Source: Sphingomonas sp. Root710 (lineage in GTDB: Bacteria > Pseudomonadota > Alphaproteobacteria > Sphingomonadales > Sphingomonadaceae). From it: 64,000 nucleotides of DNA. Positions 1 to 8,288 of this stretch are shown here, in pieces. The DNA is taken from contig NZ_LMIB01000018.1 in assembly GCF_001429065.1 (NCBI RefSeq), forward strand, positions 1,432 to 65,431. The letters run 5' to 3'. Each line of letters opens with the position of its first letter. Position 1 is the stretch's first letter. Position numbers and translations under genes: made by a program. The notes beneath the pieces were generated by a model. That model did not search any database. It was not told where the DNA came from and was given only the letters and a program-made list of their open reading frames with translations.

Positions 1-219
1 AACGACTATCAGGTCGGCCAGACCGGCAAGATCGTCGCCCCCGAAGTCTATATCGCCGTCGGCATATCGGGTGCGATCCAGCACCTCGCCGGCATGAAGG
101 ACTCCAAGACGATCATCGCGATCAACAAGGACGAGGAAGCACCCATCTTCCAGGTCGCAGACCTCGGCCTCGTCGGCGACCTCTTCAAGGTCGTGCCAGA
201 GCTCACCGGCAAACTCTGA
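1..219 (+). CDS. etfA: Electron transfer flavoprotein alpha subunit, C-terminal 72 residues
   Basis: The window opens inside this gene in frame 1; the upstream part, including the start, is missing. The visible residues carry the conserved EtfA FAD-binding tail: [20 protein letters not shown], then IQHLAGM and the segment with [19 protein letters not shown]. EtfA pairs with EtfB to hold one FAD and shuttles electrons from acyl-CoA and other dehydrogenases to ETF:ubiquinone oxidoreductase in the cytoplasm. The TGA is followed within 30 bases by a strong terminator hairpin, so this is the last gene of its transcript. EtfB would be expected just upstream, outside the window. Confidence 0.96.
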   Translation, partial: NDYQVGQTGKIVAPEVYIAVGISGAIQHLAGMKDSKTIIAINKDEEAPIFQVADLGLVGDLFKVVPELTGKL

Positions 220-243
220 TCGAATCGGAAAGACGCGACATGA

Positions 244-274
244 GGGCGGGGGCCGCAAGGCTCCCGCCCTTTTT
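244..274 (+). terminator. Rho-independent terminator after etfA
   Basis: An 11-bp stem (244-254 with 259-269, one G:T wobble) closes a GCAA tetraloop and is followed by five T. It lies 25 bases after the etfA stop. Confidence 0.88.
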
Positions 275-363
275 CATGCACTTAGCCATTAGACTCCGCA
301 GTTGTTGCCGTAACGGAAATGGGCATTTACGCTGCCTGTTCCGATCAGCACCAGGGGCGGGCC

Positions 364-855
364 ATGACCGACAGCCTTGCCGAAGATGTCGCCGCCATCC
401 AGCGCATGGCCGCCGTGCCTTCGCTTCTCGAGGTCGTCTGCCGTGTGACCGGCATGGGCCTGGCGGCGATCGCCCGCGTGACCGAGGAAGACTGGATCGC
501 CTGCGCGGTGCGTGACGAGATCGTTTATGGCCTGTCGCCGGGTGACGAACTGCCCATCTCCACCACCATCTGCGACGAGGTACGCGGTCACCGCCGGGCC
601 ACAGTAATCGAACATGTCGCCGAGGATCCGCTGTTCCACGATCATCCTACACCGCGGCGCTACGGCTTTCAGAGCTATATCTCGGTACCGATCATACGCA
701 CCGATGGCGACTTCTTCGGCACGCTGTTCGCAATAGACATGGCCCCGGCCAAGCTCGCCAACAGCAGCGCGGTGACCACCTTCAACCTGTTCGCCCAGTT
801 GATCGCGCTCCAGCTCGACGCCGACGAACGCGCGGTGGCCGGAACGCGGCACTGA
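364..855 (+). CDS. Stand-alone GAF domain protein
   Basis: A 163-aa soluble protein that is a single GAF domain for nearly its whole length: an N-terminal helix with LAEDVAAIQRM, then a sheet with STTICDEVR, and the typical GFQSYISVPI and FFGTLFAIDM core strands. GAF domains bind small ligands or act as dimerising sensory modules; no output domain is present, so it may act in trans. The ATG at 364 was preferred over one at 319 because the sequence aligns from there and GGGGCGGG lies just ahead. The gene ends 4 bases from the convergent DAO-family gene. The ligand and partner cannot be told from the sequence. Confidence 0.82.
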   Translation: MTDSLAEDVAAIQRMAAVPSLLEVVCRVTGMGLAAIARVTEEDWIACAVRDEIVYGLSPGDELPISTTICDEVRGHRRATVIEHVAEDPLFHDHPTPRRYGFQSYISVPIIRTDGDFFGTLFAIDMAPAKLANSSAVTTFNLFAQLIALQLDADERAVAGTRH

Positions 856-859
856 CCGG

Positions 860-2038
860 TCATCCCGTAGCGACCGGGCCCGTGAACAGTTCGGCGATGG
901 TGCGGACCGAGGCTTCGGCGGCGGGACGGTCCGGCGTCTCATTGGCGTCACCGAAACCGAAGCGGTCGTCGACGCCAAGATCCTGCACCACGATCCCATC
1001 GCGCCGTCCGAGCACACTGACCGTCTTGTACAGCAGGCCATAGTTCAACCCGGCCTGCGGCAGCAGCCAGGCGATCTGGCCGCGCACCGGCACGACGCTC
1101 TCGTCGCGGAACAACGCCCGTGCGCCATAGCCGGTGCAGTTGATGATCACCTTCTCCTTCAGCCGGCCGAGGTCAGACGGCTGGTGGAACTCGGCGGTCT
1201 CGATCCGCCCGCCCGCCGCCAGGAAGTCGTTGGTCAGCATATGCGCGAGGTTCGCGACGTTGAACATCATCTGGCTGTTGCGCAGCGCATAGCGTGTCGC
1301 GAAGGGATGCCGTCCGGGTTCGAAGACCTGCGATCGTGGCGTAATGTCGGCGATCCGATCGGCATAATGGGCGAAACCCATCACCTCGGTCGCATGGTAG
1401 GCCGCGCGCATTTCGTCGGGCGGCAGATCGGACAGCGTATAGCGATCGGTCCATTCGACCGGGTCGCCGGGCAATCCGACATAGCTCTGCCACATCGCAT
1501 AGCTGTCATGCGCCATGCTGCTCCACAGCTGCGCGAATTCGGAGCCCACCGCATTGGCCATCGCCACCCGGGAATCGGGCGTCCAGCTGCCGGTCGCCCG
1601 CGCCGATCGGACGTCGGGGAAGCGCTCCTTCGCATAGATCGTCACCCTGGCCCCGGCGCGCTGCGCGGTGATCGCAGCGGTCAGGCCCAGGGCGCCTGCG
1701 CCGATGACCGCTATCTCCTTCGGGCTGCCGGCCATCGCCTTGCCGACCACGACCGCCGCCGAGCCCCAGCTCAGCGACCAGCCGCTGCCGCCATGCCCAT
1801 AATTATGGACGACCAGCTTGCGTCCCACCTGTTCGGAGTCGAGACGCGGGCCGCTGGCGCGGAATGGCCGCAGACAAACCGTGATCCGGAAGATGCGATC
1901 GGGCAGCGCCCGCACCGGCAGGATCGCGCCGATCGGATCGAAGACCGGCGCCGCCTGGGCAATCAGCGCAGCCGGCCGGGCCAGACCCGCGGCGGCGAGC
2001 CCGAGCGCGCCATGGCGAATGAAATGACGGCGATCCAT
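860..2038 (-). CDS. Tat-exported FAD-dependent oxidoreductase of the D-amino-acid oxidase family, apparently circularly permuted
   Basis: A 392-aa flavoprotein. Residues 1-31 form a twin-arginine signal (RRHFIR followed by an Ala/Leu-rich stretch), so it is probably folded with FAD and exported to the periplasm. The FAD dinucleotide motif GAGALG sits at residues 113-118, much later than usual, and the middle has the family motif INCTGYGARALF followed by VVPVRGQ. Segments that normally end DAO proteins (CLRPFRASGPRLD, then VVHNYGHGGSGWSLSWGSA) occur instead before the Rossmann motif, at about residues 54-95, and the protein stops where they should follow. Likely reaction: FAD-dependent oxidative deamination of an amino acid or related amine, substrate unknown. 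An upstream in-frame start at 2161 would add 41 residues ahead of the signal and is less likely. Confidence 0.85.
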   Translation of the reverse strand: MDRRHFIRHGALGLAAAGLARPAALIAQAAPVFDPIGAILPVRALPDRIFRITVCLRPFRASGPRLDSEQVGRKLVVHNYGHGGSGWSLSWGSAAVVVGKAMAGSPKEIAVIGAGALGLTAAITAQRAGARVTIYAKERFPDVRSARATGSWTPDSRVAMANAVGSEFAQLWSSMAHDSYAMWQSYVGLPGDPVEWTDRYTLSDLPPDEMRAAYHATEVMGFAHYADRIADITPRSQVFEPGRHPFATRYALRNSQMMFNVANLAHMLTNDFLAAGGRIETAEFHQPSDLGRLKEKVIINCTGYGARALFRDESVVPVRGQIAWLLPQAGLNYGLLYKTVSVLGRRDGIVVQDLGVDDRFGFGDANETPDRPAAEASVRTIAELFTGPVATG

Positions 2039-2184
2039 GCGGCATCCCCCAGAAAGTGACGCCTCTCCCGTTCCCCAATCCAGCACAGCGCCGCCCCCGC
2101 TGCAAGCCCGCCACGGAACCTTCGTGGCCGTTCCGGGTTCGGACCGATACGGAAACAACATGATTTCAAACCAGGGAGGAAGCC

Positions 2185-2358
2185 ATGCTCATCCAGGTTC
2201 TAGTCGTCCTGATCATCGTCGGCGTGCTGCTGTGGCTGGTCAACAACTACATCCCGATGGACGGGAAGATCAAAAGCATCCTCAACGCCGTGGTCGTGAT
2301 CGTCGTGATCCTCTGGCTGCTCCAGGCCTTCGGCCTGTTGAGCGGCATCGGCATCTGA
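2185..2358 (+). CDS. 57-aa two-helix membrane protein, Thivi_2564-like
   Basis: A small ORF with a strong Shine-Dalgarno (GGGAGGA at 2174-2180). The product is almost entirely two transmembrane helices: MLIQVLVVLIIVGVLLWLV, a short polar loop with NNYIPMDGKIKSILN, then a second Val/Ile/Leu-rich helix ending GLLSGIGI. I recognise this from the Thivi_2564 family of tiny bacterial inner-membrane proteins, whose function is unknown; the IPMDGKIK loop is its hallmark. It lies alone between the DAO-family gene, which diverges from it, and the convergent UdgX gene. Confidence 0.8.
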   Translation: MLIQVLVVLIIVGVLLWLVNNYIPMDGKIKSILNAVVVIVVILWLLQAFGLLSGIGI

Positions 2359-2425
2359 TCCCTTTACCCGCGCGCCCTCTCCGGATTCCCTTTGCCGGAG
2401 AGGGCCTCGGCTATTTCCGGGCGGA

Positions 2426-3802
2426 TCAGCTTTCCACCCCAGCCTTCAGGTCCGCAACGAACATCGCGAACTCCTCTTCGGCGCGGCTCTTGTCGGGCAT
2501 GCGCAGCAGGAAGCTCGGGTGGATCGTCGCCCGCGCCGCGCCGCCATCGGGCAGGATGAGTTCGCGTCCACGCTGCGAACTCAGGGTCAGCGATTTGCCC
2601 ATCAGTGAATGGATCGCGGTGGTGCCGAGCATGATCGTGCGCTTCGGCGTCACCAGCGCCCGCTCCTGATCGATCCACCAGCGGCAGGCGCTGATCTCGC
2701 CGGCATTGGGCTTGCTGTGGATCCGCCGCTTGCCGCGCGGCTCGAACTTGAAATGCTTGACCGCATTGGTGACGTAGACGCGCGAGCGATCGATGCCCGC
2801 CGCCGCCATGGCGCGGTCGAAGACCTGGCCTGCCGGGCCGATAAAGGGCCTGCCCGCCAGATCCTCCTGATCGCCCGGCTGTTCGCCGACCACCATGATA
2901 TCGGCATTGGCGGGCCCCTCGCCGAACACCGTCTGGGTCGCGCATTTATAAAGGCCGCAGCGGGTGCAGTGCCGGGCCTCCTCGCGCAAGGCCTCTAGCG
3001 ATTTCGCCATATTGCCGGCGTCGACTTCTCTCGGCACGATCCTGTCCACCATCCGTGTCTCGCGCGCCCGTGCGCCCGCGATCAATTCGGGTATCAACGC
3101 GGTTTCGGGCATGTTGGCCCAATAACGCCGCGGCATTTCCTTGAGCATCGTCCCCGTCTTCAACCGCGCCGGATTGAAGATCGAAGCATAATAGCCCTTC
3201 CACAGGTCCTCGACCGGGTCGCCCTCCGGCGCGTCGGCGCGGGTCGCGCCAAGCCCCTCGCGCAACGCCTCACCGTCCCAGTGGATCGACAGGTCCGGCG
3301 TCAGGATAGACCATCGCATCGTGGCGAAGCGGCGCACGAAGAAACCGGCATTGGCGCGGACGATATGATGCGCCGGCTCGAACCAGGCGACATAGGCGCC
3401 ATCGACCTCGCGGAAGCGGACGAAGGCGCGCATCTTGTGGATGTCGCGCCGGACCTCCTTCGCCAGCAGATCGAGCCGACGGCGCAGCGGGTCGGCCTCG
3501 TCGTCGATCGCCTCCGGATGATCGCGCAGCCGCAACAGCATCGCATAAAGCAGACCGAAGCGCTGCGGATCCCGATGCAGGACGACGCTTTCGGCGAGAT
3601 CGAGAAAGCGCCGCGGCACCGAGAAGGGCGGCGTCACCGCCCCGGGCAGCGGATCGCCCGCCACCCCGCCGAACAGGTCATCCGTCTCCCCCTCGACCGT
3701 CCAGACGATATCGTCCGGCGCGACAGCCGCCAGCGCGGCGGCACGGGCGCTAGCTCGCCATCCTTCGATGTCATCGGGCCGAGAGAGGGGGACGCGGTAC
3801 AT
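2426..3802 (-). CDS. DUF4130-UdgX fusion: uracil-DNA binding/repair protein
   Basis: A 458-aa two-domain protein. Residues 1 to about 250 match the DUF4130 type found with UdgX. The C-terminal 200 residues are a family-4-like uracil-DNA glycosylase of the UdgX class: [4Fe-4S] ligand cysteines in HCTRCGLYKCATQTVFGEGP, the motif GEQPGDQED and the diagnostic loop KRRIH, whose His (H362 here) in studied UdgX forms a covalent bond with the deoxyribose after uracil release. It therefore probably traps on uracil in single-stranded DNA. It starts 17 bases after the radical SAM gene, in the order seen in many Proteobacteria; the two are thought to work together in DNA repair or modification, but the joint reaction is not known. 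The start is ATG at 3802; longer frame-open sequence upstream lies within the neighbour. Confidence 0.9.
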   Translation of the reverse strand: MYRVPLSRPDDIEGWRASARAAALAAVAPDDIVWTVEGETDDLFGGVAGDPLPGAVTPPFSVPRRFLDLAESVVLHRDPQRFGLLYAMLLRLRDHPEAIDDEADPLRRRLDLLAKEVRRDIHKMRAFVRFREVDGAYVAWFEPAHHIVRANAGFFVRRFATMRWSILTPDLSIHWDGEALREGLGATRADAPEGDPVEDLWKGYYASIFNPARLKTGTMLKEMPRRYWANMPETALIPELIAGARARETRMVDRIVPREVDAGNMAKSLEALREEARHCTRCGLYKCATQTVFGEGPANADIMVVGEQPGDQEDLAGRPFIGPAGQVFDRAMAAAGIDRSRVYVTNAVKHFKFEPRGKRRIHSKPNAGEISACRWWIDQERALVTPKRTIMLGTTAIHSLMGKSLTLSSQRGRELILPDGGAARATIHPSFLLRMPDKSRAEEEFAMFVADLKAGVES

Positions 3803-3819
3803 GCGTTTGCGGCAGCAGC

Positions 3820-5055
3820 TTAGCCGAACAATTCCAGCTGCTCGGTGACCCGCGCCTTCAGGTCGATCCGGTCGATCAGGCCGGTCGGCCGCCAGTCGCT
3901 GGTGACGATGAAAGGCCTGAGCTTCGCGATCGAGCGCGACAGCCGTCCGACATCGGCCAGGCTGAGCTTGCGCCAGCGGCGCGAGACGAGGATTGCATCG
4001 ACCGCCTTCACCCCCAGCCCGGGAACGCGGAGCAGCCATTCGCGCGGAGCATGATTGATATCGACGGGGAAGTTCGCGCGCGCCTGCAGCGCCCAGGCGA
4101 GCTTGGGATCGATGTCGAGCGGCAGCATCCCCTGCTCGTCGGTCGCCGCCGCGACCTCGGCCGGCTTGTAGCCGTAGAAGCGCATCATCCAGTCGGACTG
4201 GTATAGCCGATGCTCGCGCATCAGCGGCGGGCGGCGGAGCGGCAGGATCGCCGAGGCGTCGGGAATCGGGCTGAATGCCGAATAATAGACCCGGCGCAGC
4301 GCAAAACGATCGTACAGACCGCTTGCGGTGCGCATGATGTCGCGGTCGTTGGCGGCGTCGGCGCCGACGATCATCTGGGTCGATTGACCCGCGGGGGCGA
4401 AGCGCGGTGCCGACTTGTAGCGGCGGCGCGCATCGCCGCCATCGTCGATCGAGCGCTTCATCCCGGCCATCGCATCGCGGATCGTCGCGGAGGATTTCTC
4501 GGGCGCGAGCCGCGTCAGCCCGGCGTCGGTCGGCAGCTCGACATTGATCGAGATACGGTCGGCGTGCCGCCCCGCCAGCTCGATCAGTTCGGGGTCCGCA
4601 TCGGGGATCGTCTTCAGGTGGATATAGCCGCGGAACTGATGGTCCTCGCGCAGCGAACGGGCGACTTCGACGATCTGCTCCATCGTATAATTGGACGAGC
4701 GGATGATCCCCGAGGAGAGGAACAGCCCCTCGATATAGTTGCGGCGATAGAAGGCGAGCGTGAGATCGACGACTTCGCGGGCCGTGAAGCGGGCGCGGCG
4801 GACGTTCGAGCTCTTGCGGTTGATGCAATAGTGGCAGTCGAAGATGCAGCTGTTGGTCAGCAATATCTTCAGCAGCGAAATGCACCGGCCATCAGGCGCA
4901 TAGGCATGGCAGATGCCCATGCCCTCGGTCGATCCGATCCCCTTCGCCTGCCCCGCTGAGCTGCGCTTCGCCGTTCCCGACGATGCACAGGAAGCATCAT
5001 ATTTGGCCGCGTCGGCCAGGATTTCGAGCTTCTGTCGCGTGTCGAGCTGCGCCAT
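3820..5055 (-). CDS. Putative DNA modification/repair radical SAM protein
   Basis: A 411-aa radical SAM enzyme. The [4Fe-4S]/SAM motif is C70-x3-C74-x2-C77 (CIFDCHYC), in a cysteine-rich N-terminal region with further Cys at about 49 and 58. The C-terminal part holds a helix-hairpin-helix DNA-binding motif (LLRVPGLGVKAVDAIL). It belongs to the family that almost always accompanies UdgX/DUF4130 proteins, and is the first gene of that operon here. The substrate is unknown; a radical-based base or backbone repair on DNA is the usual inference. The ATG at 5055 is only two bases from a GTTC-N7-GTTC box, and no Shine-Dalgarno is visible, so translation may be near-leaderless. Confidence 0.9.
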   Translation of the reverse strand: MAQLDTRQKLEILADAAKYDASCASSGTAKRSSAGQAKGIGSTEGMGICHAYAPDGRCISLLKILLTNSCIFDCHYCINRKSSNVRRARFTAREVVDLTLAFYRRNYIEGLFLSSGIIRSSNYTMEQIVEVARSLREDHQFRGYIHLKTIPDADPELIELAGRHADRISINVELPTDAGLTRLAPEKSSATIRDAMAGMKRSIDDGGDARRRYKSAPRFAPAGQSTQMIVGADAANDRDIMRTASGLYDRFALRRVYYSAFSPIPDASAILPLRRPPLMREHRLYQSDWMMRFYGYKPAEVAAATDEQGMLPLDIDPKLAWALQARANFPVDINHAPREWLLRVPGLGVKAVDAILVSRRWRKLSLADVGRLSRSIAKLRPFIVTSDWRPTGLIDRIDLKARVTEQLELFG

Positions 5056-5057
5056 TC

Positions 5058-5072
5058 GTTCTATTTATGTTC
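5058..5072 (-). promoter_or_regulatory. LexA-type SOS box ahead of the radical SAM/UdgX operon
   Basis: The sequence GTTCTATTTATGTTC is an exact GTTC-N7-GTTC, the direct-repeat LexA operator known from Alphaproteobacteria. It ends two bases before the ATG of the repair operon, a position where bound LexA would block transcription. The downstream genes are DNA-repair genes, which fits. It shares its last GTTC with the palindrome at 5069-5082. Confidence 0.6.
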
Positions 5073-5082
5073 CACGTGGAAC
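5069..5082. promoter_or_regulatory. parS-like palindrome GTTCCACGTGGAAC
   Basis: A perfect 14-bp palindrome, preceded by T (TGTTCCACGTGGAACG). It matches the ParB-binding parS core (TGTT-CACGTG-AACA type), with 14 of 16 positions fitting the form used in Pseudomonas and Bacillus. It lies in the gap between two operons. It could also be a transcription-factor operator for the repair operon. Confidence 0.5.
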
Positions 5083-5139
5083 GCTGTCTACGCTTCTGCG
5101 ACGAACCGATGGCGACATATGACAGGGCGGGAAGAACGA

Positions 5140-5167
5140 CCCCCCCGGCAGCAAGATACCGGGAGGG
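5140..5167 (-). terminator. Hairpin after the CHAT gene
   Basis: A 9-bp G/C stem (5159-5167 with 5140-5148, one wobble) with a 10-base loop, beginning 10 bases after the CHAT stop codon. On the minus strand it is followed by TCGTTCTTCC, a weak T-rich tail. It would end the TPS-CHAT transcript. Confidence 0.5.
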
Positions 5168-5177
5168 TGTATCGCTG

Positions 5178-8100
5178 TTATCGGGTCGACTGCACGGTGC
5201 TGCCCGGCGCGCTCGACGGCGGAAGCAGCGGCCGCTCGCCGTCGCCGACGATGGCGAAAGCAGACCAATAATAGGGATGCGAGGTATTTGGATCGTCCAT
5301 CAGGCCGATCTGCGCCTTGCGCATGCCCGTCGCCATCGGGGTGCCCGGCGGTGCGGTGAACAGGCCGGTGATCAGCCGCTTGGTGGCGTTGAAGTCGTCC
5401 GGCACCGGCCAGTGGCTGGCGATCACCGTCCGCGCACCCGCGCCGACGAAGGCGCGGACCAGGCCGTCGAGCGCGAAGTTGCCGCCCGTGGTGACACCTG
5501 CCTCGCGGGTCGCGCCCACCGTCGCCATGCCCGCGGTGTCGCAGGCGGAGAGGATCACGACGTCGGCATCGAGCTTGAGGTCGAAAATCTCCTTGAACGA
5601 GAGCAGGCCATCCGACGTGCCACCCCCGAAGGAGGTCAGCAGCGCCGGCCGCGCCGGGCATTCGGGGCGCGGTGCGGTGACGAGGCCATGCGTCGCGAAG
5701 TGGATGATTCGGTAATCGGCGAGGTCCGACCGGGCCTGGATCGTCGAGTCGGAGAAATCACCGCCGGTGATCAGCGCTGACTGATCCTTGCCGATGATGC
5801 CGCTGGCCAGGAAAAGCTCCGACGACGAGATCGGATTGTTCCAGTTGCTGAGCGGCCAGGCGCAGCTGTCGTTCATCGCCGGCGGCGGCACGAAGAAGGG
5901 ATTAAGCCCGGGGCGGGCATTCTCGCCCAGCCCGATATAGCCCTTGTGCGCCTTCGAGGCCGCCACGCCGCGGCCATCGACGAACGAACGCGCGCTCACC
6001 ACGGTCGAGACGTCGCGGTCGCGGCCCAGCCAGGCGATGCCGCGGAAATCGAAATCATCGGCATTGGGCTTCTTCAGCCGCGCCAGATAGGCGTCCACGC
6101 CCGCCTGCTCGATCGGCAGGAGGTTGGCGGGCAGCTGAAGCAGCGGGCCATCGGGCTCGAAGATGAAGTTGGTCACCTTGTGGAGTTCGGCGTCGACCGG
6201 CCCGAGCAGGGTGACATAGAGCTTGCGCGCCAGCACGACGTCGAACGGATAGGTCGCGACCTGGCCATTCTCGATCTTCACCACCGAATCACGAATCTGG
6301 GCGACGATCTCTTCGAGCTGCTTCGTCGTCATGTCGAGCTTGTACGCGCGCGCCACGTCGGGGCTGACGAACATCGCATAGGCGTCCTGCCCGACGAGCG
6401 TGACCTTGTAATAGCCATCGCCCGGCTTGAGCGCCTTCTGCAACTCGGGAAGATCGATCGTCTGGCGCGAGATCACGTTGTAGCGGGGGAATTTGCCGAG
6501 CTTGCCCTGCAGGACGACCTGGTCGCGCACATAGCGCGCCTTGCGGCCGCGTGCTTCTTCCAGCGCAGCGCGATCGGCCACCGTGCCGCCCGCGGTCAGC
6601 TTGGCGATGTCGCCATCGGCCTTCGAGATATAGCGGGTCAGGGTCACCGACTGGCGGAACAGGCTCGCGGCCTCGTCGTCGCCGCCCGACAGTTCGCGGG
6701 CGAGCAGCGCCTGGGTCGCGGCGATGCCGGGACGCAGCATCACCTGGCTTGCCGCGAACAGGCGGGCGACCGCTGCCGGATCGGTCGCGGCGCGGTCCGC
6801 CAGCAGGCGGAAATAGGGACGCAGCAGCGTGCGGATCGACGACATCGAGCCCGGCACGTTTTCCGACGCGGCAATGACCTCGCCGAACATCGTCATCGCG
6901 CGGTCGCCCTGGCCGTTGCGGCTGAGGAAACCGGCGAAGCGCGCCTTGGCGGCGAGCGAGGTCGCCGTGTTCGGATTCTGGATTTCGACCGCCTGCAGCG
7001 ATTCGGCGAGCAGCCGCTCGGCTTCGGCGGGATTGCCCTCGGCCTGAGCAATCAAAGCCAGTTCGGACTGGACCTGTGAGCGAAGGCCGACCGCGCTGTT
7101 GAGCTTGCCGTCGCGGATCGCCTGCGCCGCCGCGATCGACTGATCGAAGCTGCTGCGCGCGCTGGTGAAATCCTTGTTGATGCGATAGGCGACGCCGCGC
7201 AGATACAGCGCCTGAGCGTCGAGAAACTGCGCATATTCGACCGGCTGGAGACCGCCATCGAGGCCGCTGATGCTATTATCCTGACCGCTTTCGCGATTGA
7301 GGTTGTCGGCGATGTCGGTGTCGATTTCGCCGCTGCGCAATTTCGCATCGGCGACGCTGATCTGTTCGATATCGGCGACCGGCTTGGCCAGCTCCGCGAC
7401 CGCCTCCTTCACCTTCTTCTGGTTCAGGTAATGCATCGCATAATAGTTGCGCAGCTTGCGGCCGAGCACCGGGTCGGCGAGCGCGGCGGGCGTCGCCGCC
7501 CGCGCGAACAAAGCGTCGGCAGAAGCGAAGTTCTCCTGATTGGAATCCTGCAGTGCCTGGTTGGCGAGATATTCGGGCCGCCGCGATCCGGCCTGCGGGC
7601 CGGTGGCGTCGCGCTCCACGAGCGCCTCGAAGAACTCGGCCGCCTCGGCATAGGCGCCATCGCTGTTGCGCGCATAGGCCTCGGCCAGCGCGCTGTCGCT
7701 GTCGAGCGCGCCCGCCTGGACGCGCGCAAAGGCCGCCGGGTCGCCCGCCGATGTGCTGGCCACCTGTACCTCGCCCTTGACCACGCTGTTGGCAACGATC
7801 GTCTGCAAGCCGAGCTGAAGCGCGCTGTCATAACCGCCAAGGCCGTCGGCGATGTAGACGACACGGCCCTTGCTATAGGCGTAGCTCTTGTAGGAAAGCT
7901 GGTTGGTCGGATCGACGCAGTCGCGCGCCTGGACATTGGCGAGCGCGCCGATCGTCACCGATTTGGGCGCTTCGCAGTCGACGGGCGTCTCGGAATTCTT
8001 GGCGACCCGCGCAACCGGATCGTCAGCGCCGGCGCGCAGCGCAAACAGGCGTCCGATTGGCGCGGCTGCGTCGCGGCAGACGACGCGATAGCCGCGATCG

Positions 8101-8288
8101 AACATGTCGACCAGGTTCGGGCTGACCGCGCGGTTCTGCGCGGTGCAGAGCACGCCGCTGGTGCCGATCCGGAAGCTGTTGCGCAGCGACAGTCCGCCAG
8201 GCTGCGGCGCGGCCGGCGCGCCCACCGGCGCGCCGAGCATGGCGGCGGCGACCAGCGCCGCGCCAATTCCGAAACCATTGCCCCGCAT
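5178..8288 (-). CDS. Exported TPR-CHAT caspase-like protease
   Basis: A 1036-aa protein with a Sec-type signal peptide (MRGNGFGIGAALVAAAML... ending near APAAP), so it should leave the cytoplasm. The middle, about residues 190-560, is helical and Ala-rich like tetratricopeptide repeats. The C-terminal third is a CHAT domain (caspase family, clan CD): the catalytic dyad is H867 in HFATHG and C916 in LSACDTAG, followed by the conserved HWPVPD and a terminal HPYYWSAFAIVGDGE block. Both dyad residues are present, so it should be active. It starts in a TGATG overlap with the TpsA stop, so the two are translationally coupled. Likely role: processing or release of the TpsA exoprotein, or acting as a co-secreted effector; this is inference. 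ATG at 8288 chosen over GTG at 8291. Confidence 0.88.
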   Translation of the reverse strand: MRGNGFGIGAALVAAAMLGAPVGAPAAPQPGGLSLRNSFRIGTSGVLCTAQNRAVSPNLVDMFDRGYRVVCRDAAAPIGRLFALRAGADDPVARVAKNSETPVDCEAPKSVTIGALANVQARDCVDPTNQLSYKSYAYSKGRVVYIADGLGGYDSALQLGLQTIVANSVVKGEVQVASTSAGDPAAFARVQAGALDSDSALAEAYARNSDGAYAEAAEFFEALVERDATGPQAGSRRPEYLANQALQDSNQENFASADALFARAATPAALADPVLGRKLRNYYAMHYLNQKKVKEAVAELAKPVADIEQISVADAKLRSGEIDTDIADNLNRESGQDNSISGLDGGLQPVEYAQFLDAQALYLRGVAYRINKDFTSARSSFDQSIAAAQAIRDGKLNSAVGLRSQVQSELALIAQAEGNPAEAERLLAESLQAVEIQNPNTATSLAAKARFAGFLSRNGQGDRAMTMFGEVIAASENVPGSMSSIRTLLRPYFRLLADRAATDPAAVARLFAASQVMLRPGIAATQALLARELSGGDDEAASLFRQSVTLTRYISKADGDIAKLTAGGTVADRAALEEARGRKARYVRDQVVLQGKLGKFPRYNVISRQTIDLPELQKALKPGDGYYKVTLVGQDAYAMFVSPDVARAYKLDMTTKQLEEIVAQIRDSVVKIENGQVATYPFDVVLARKLYVTLLGPVDAELHKVTNFIFEPDGPLLQLPANLLPIEQAGVDAYLARLKKPNADDFDFRGIAWLGRDRDVSTVVSARSFVDGRGVAASKAHKGYIGLGENARPGLNPFFVPPPAMNDSCAWPLSNWNNPISSSELFLASGIIGKDQSALITGGDFSDSTIQARSDLADYRIIHFATHGLVTAPRPECPARPALLTSFGGGTSDGLLSFKEIFDLKLDADVVILSACDTAGMATVGATREAGVTTGGNFALDGLVRAFVGAGARTVIASHWPVPDDFNATKRLITGLFTAPPGTPMATGMRKAQIGLMDDPNTSHPYYWSAFAIVGDGERPLLPPSSAPGSTVQSTR

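Noticed and set aside
289-1041. 250-aa minus-strand frame opposite the GAF gene
   Set aside because: The plus strand encodes a well-formed GAF domain; the minus frame has no family features.
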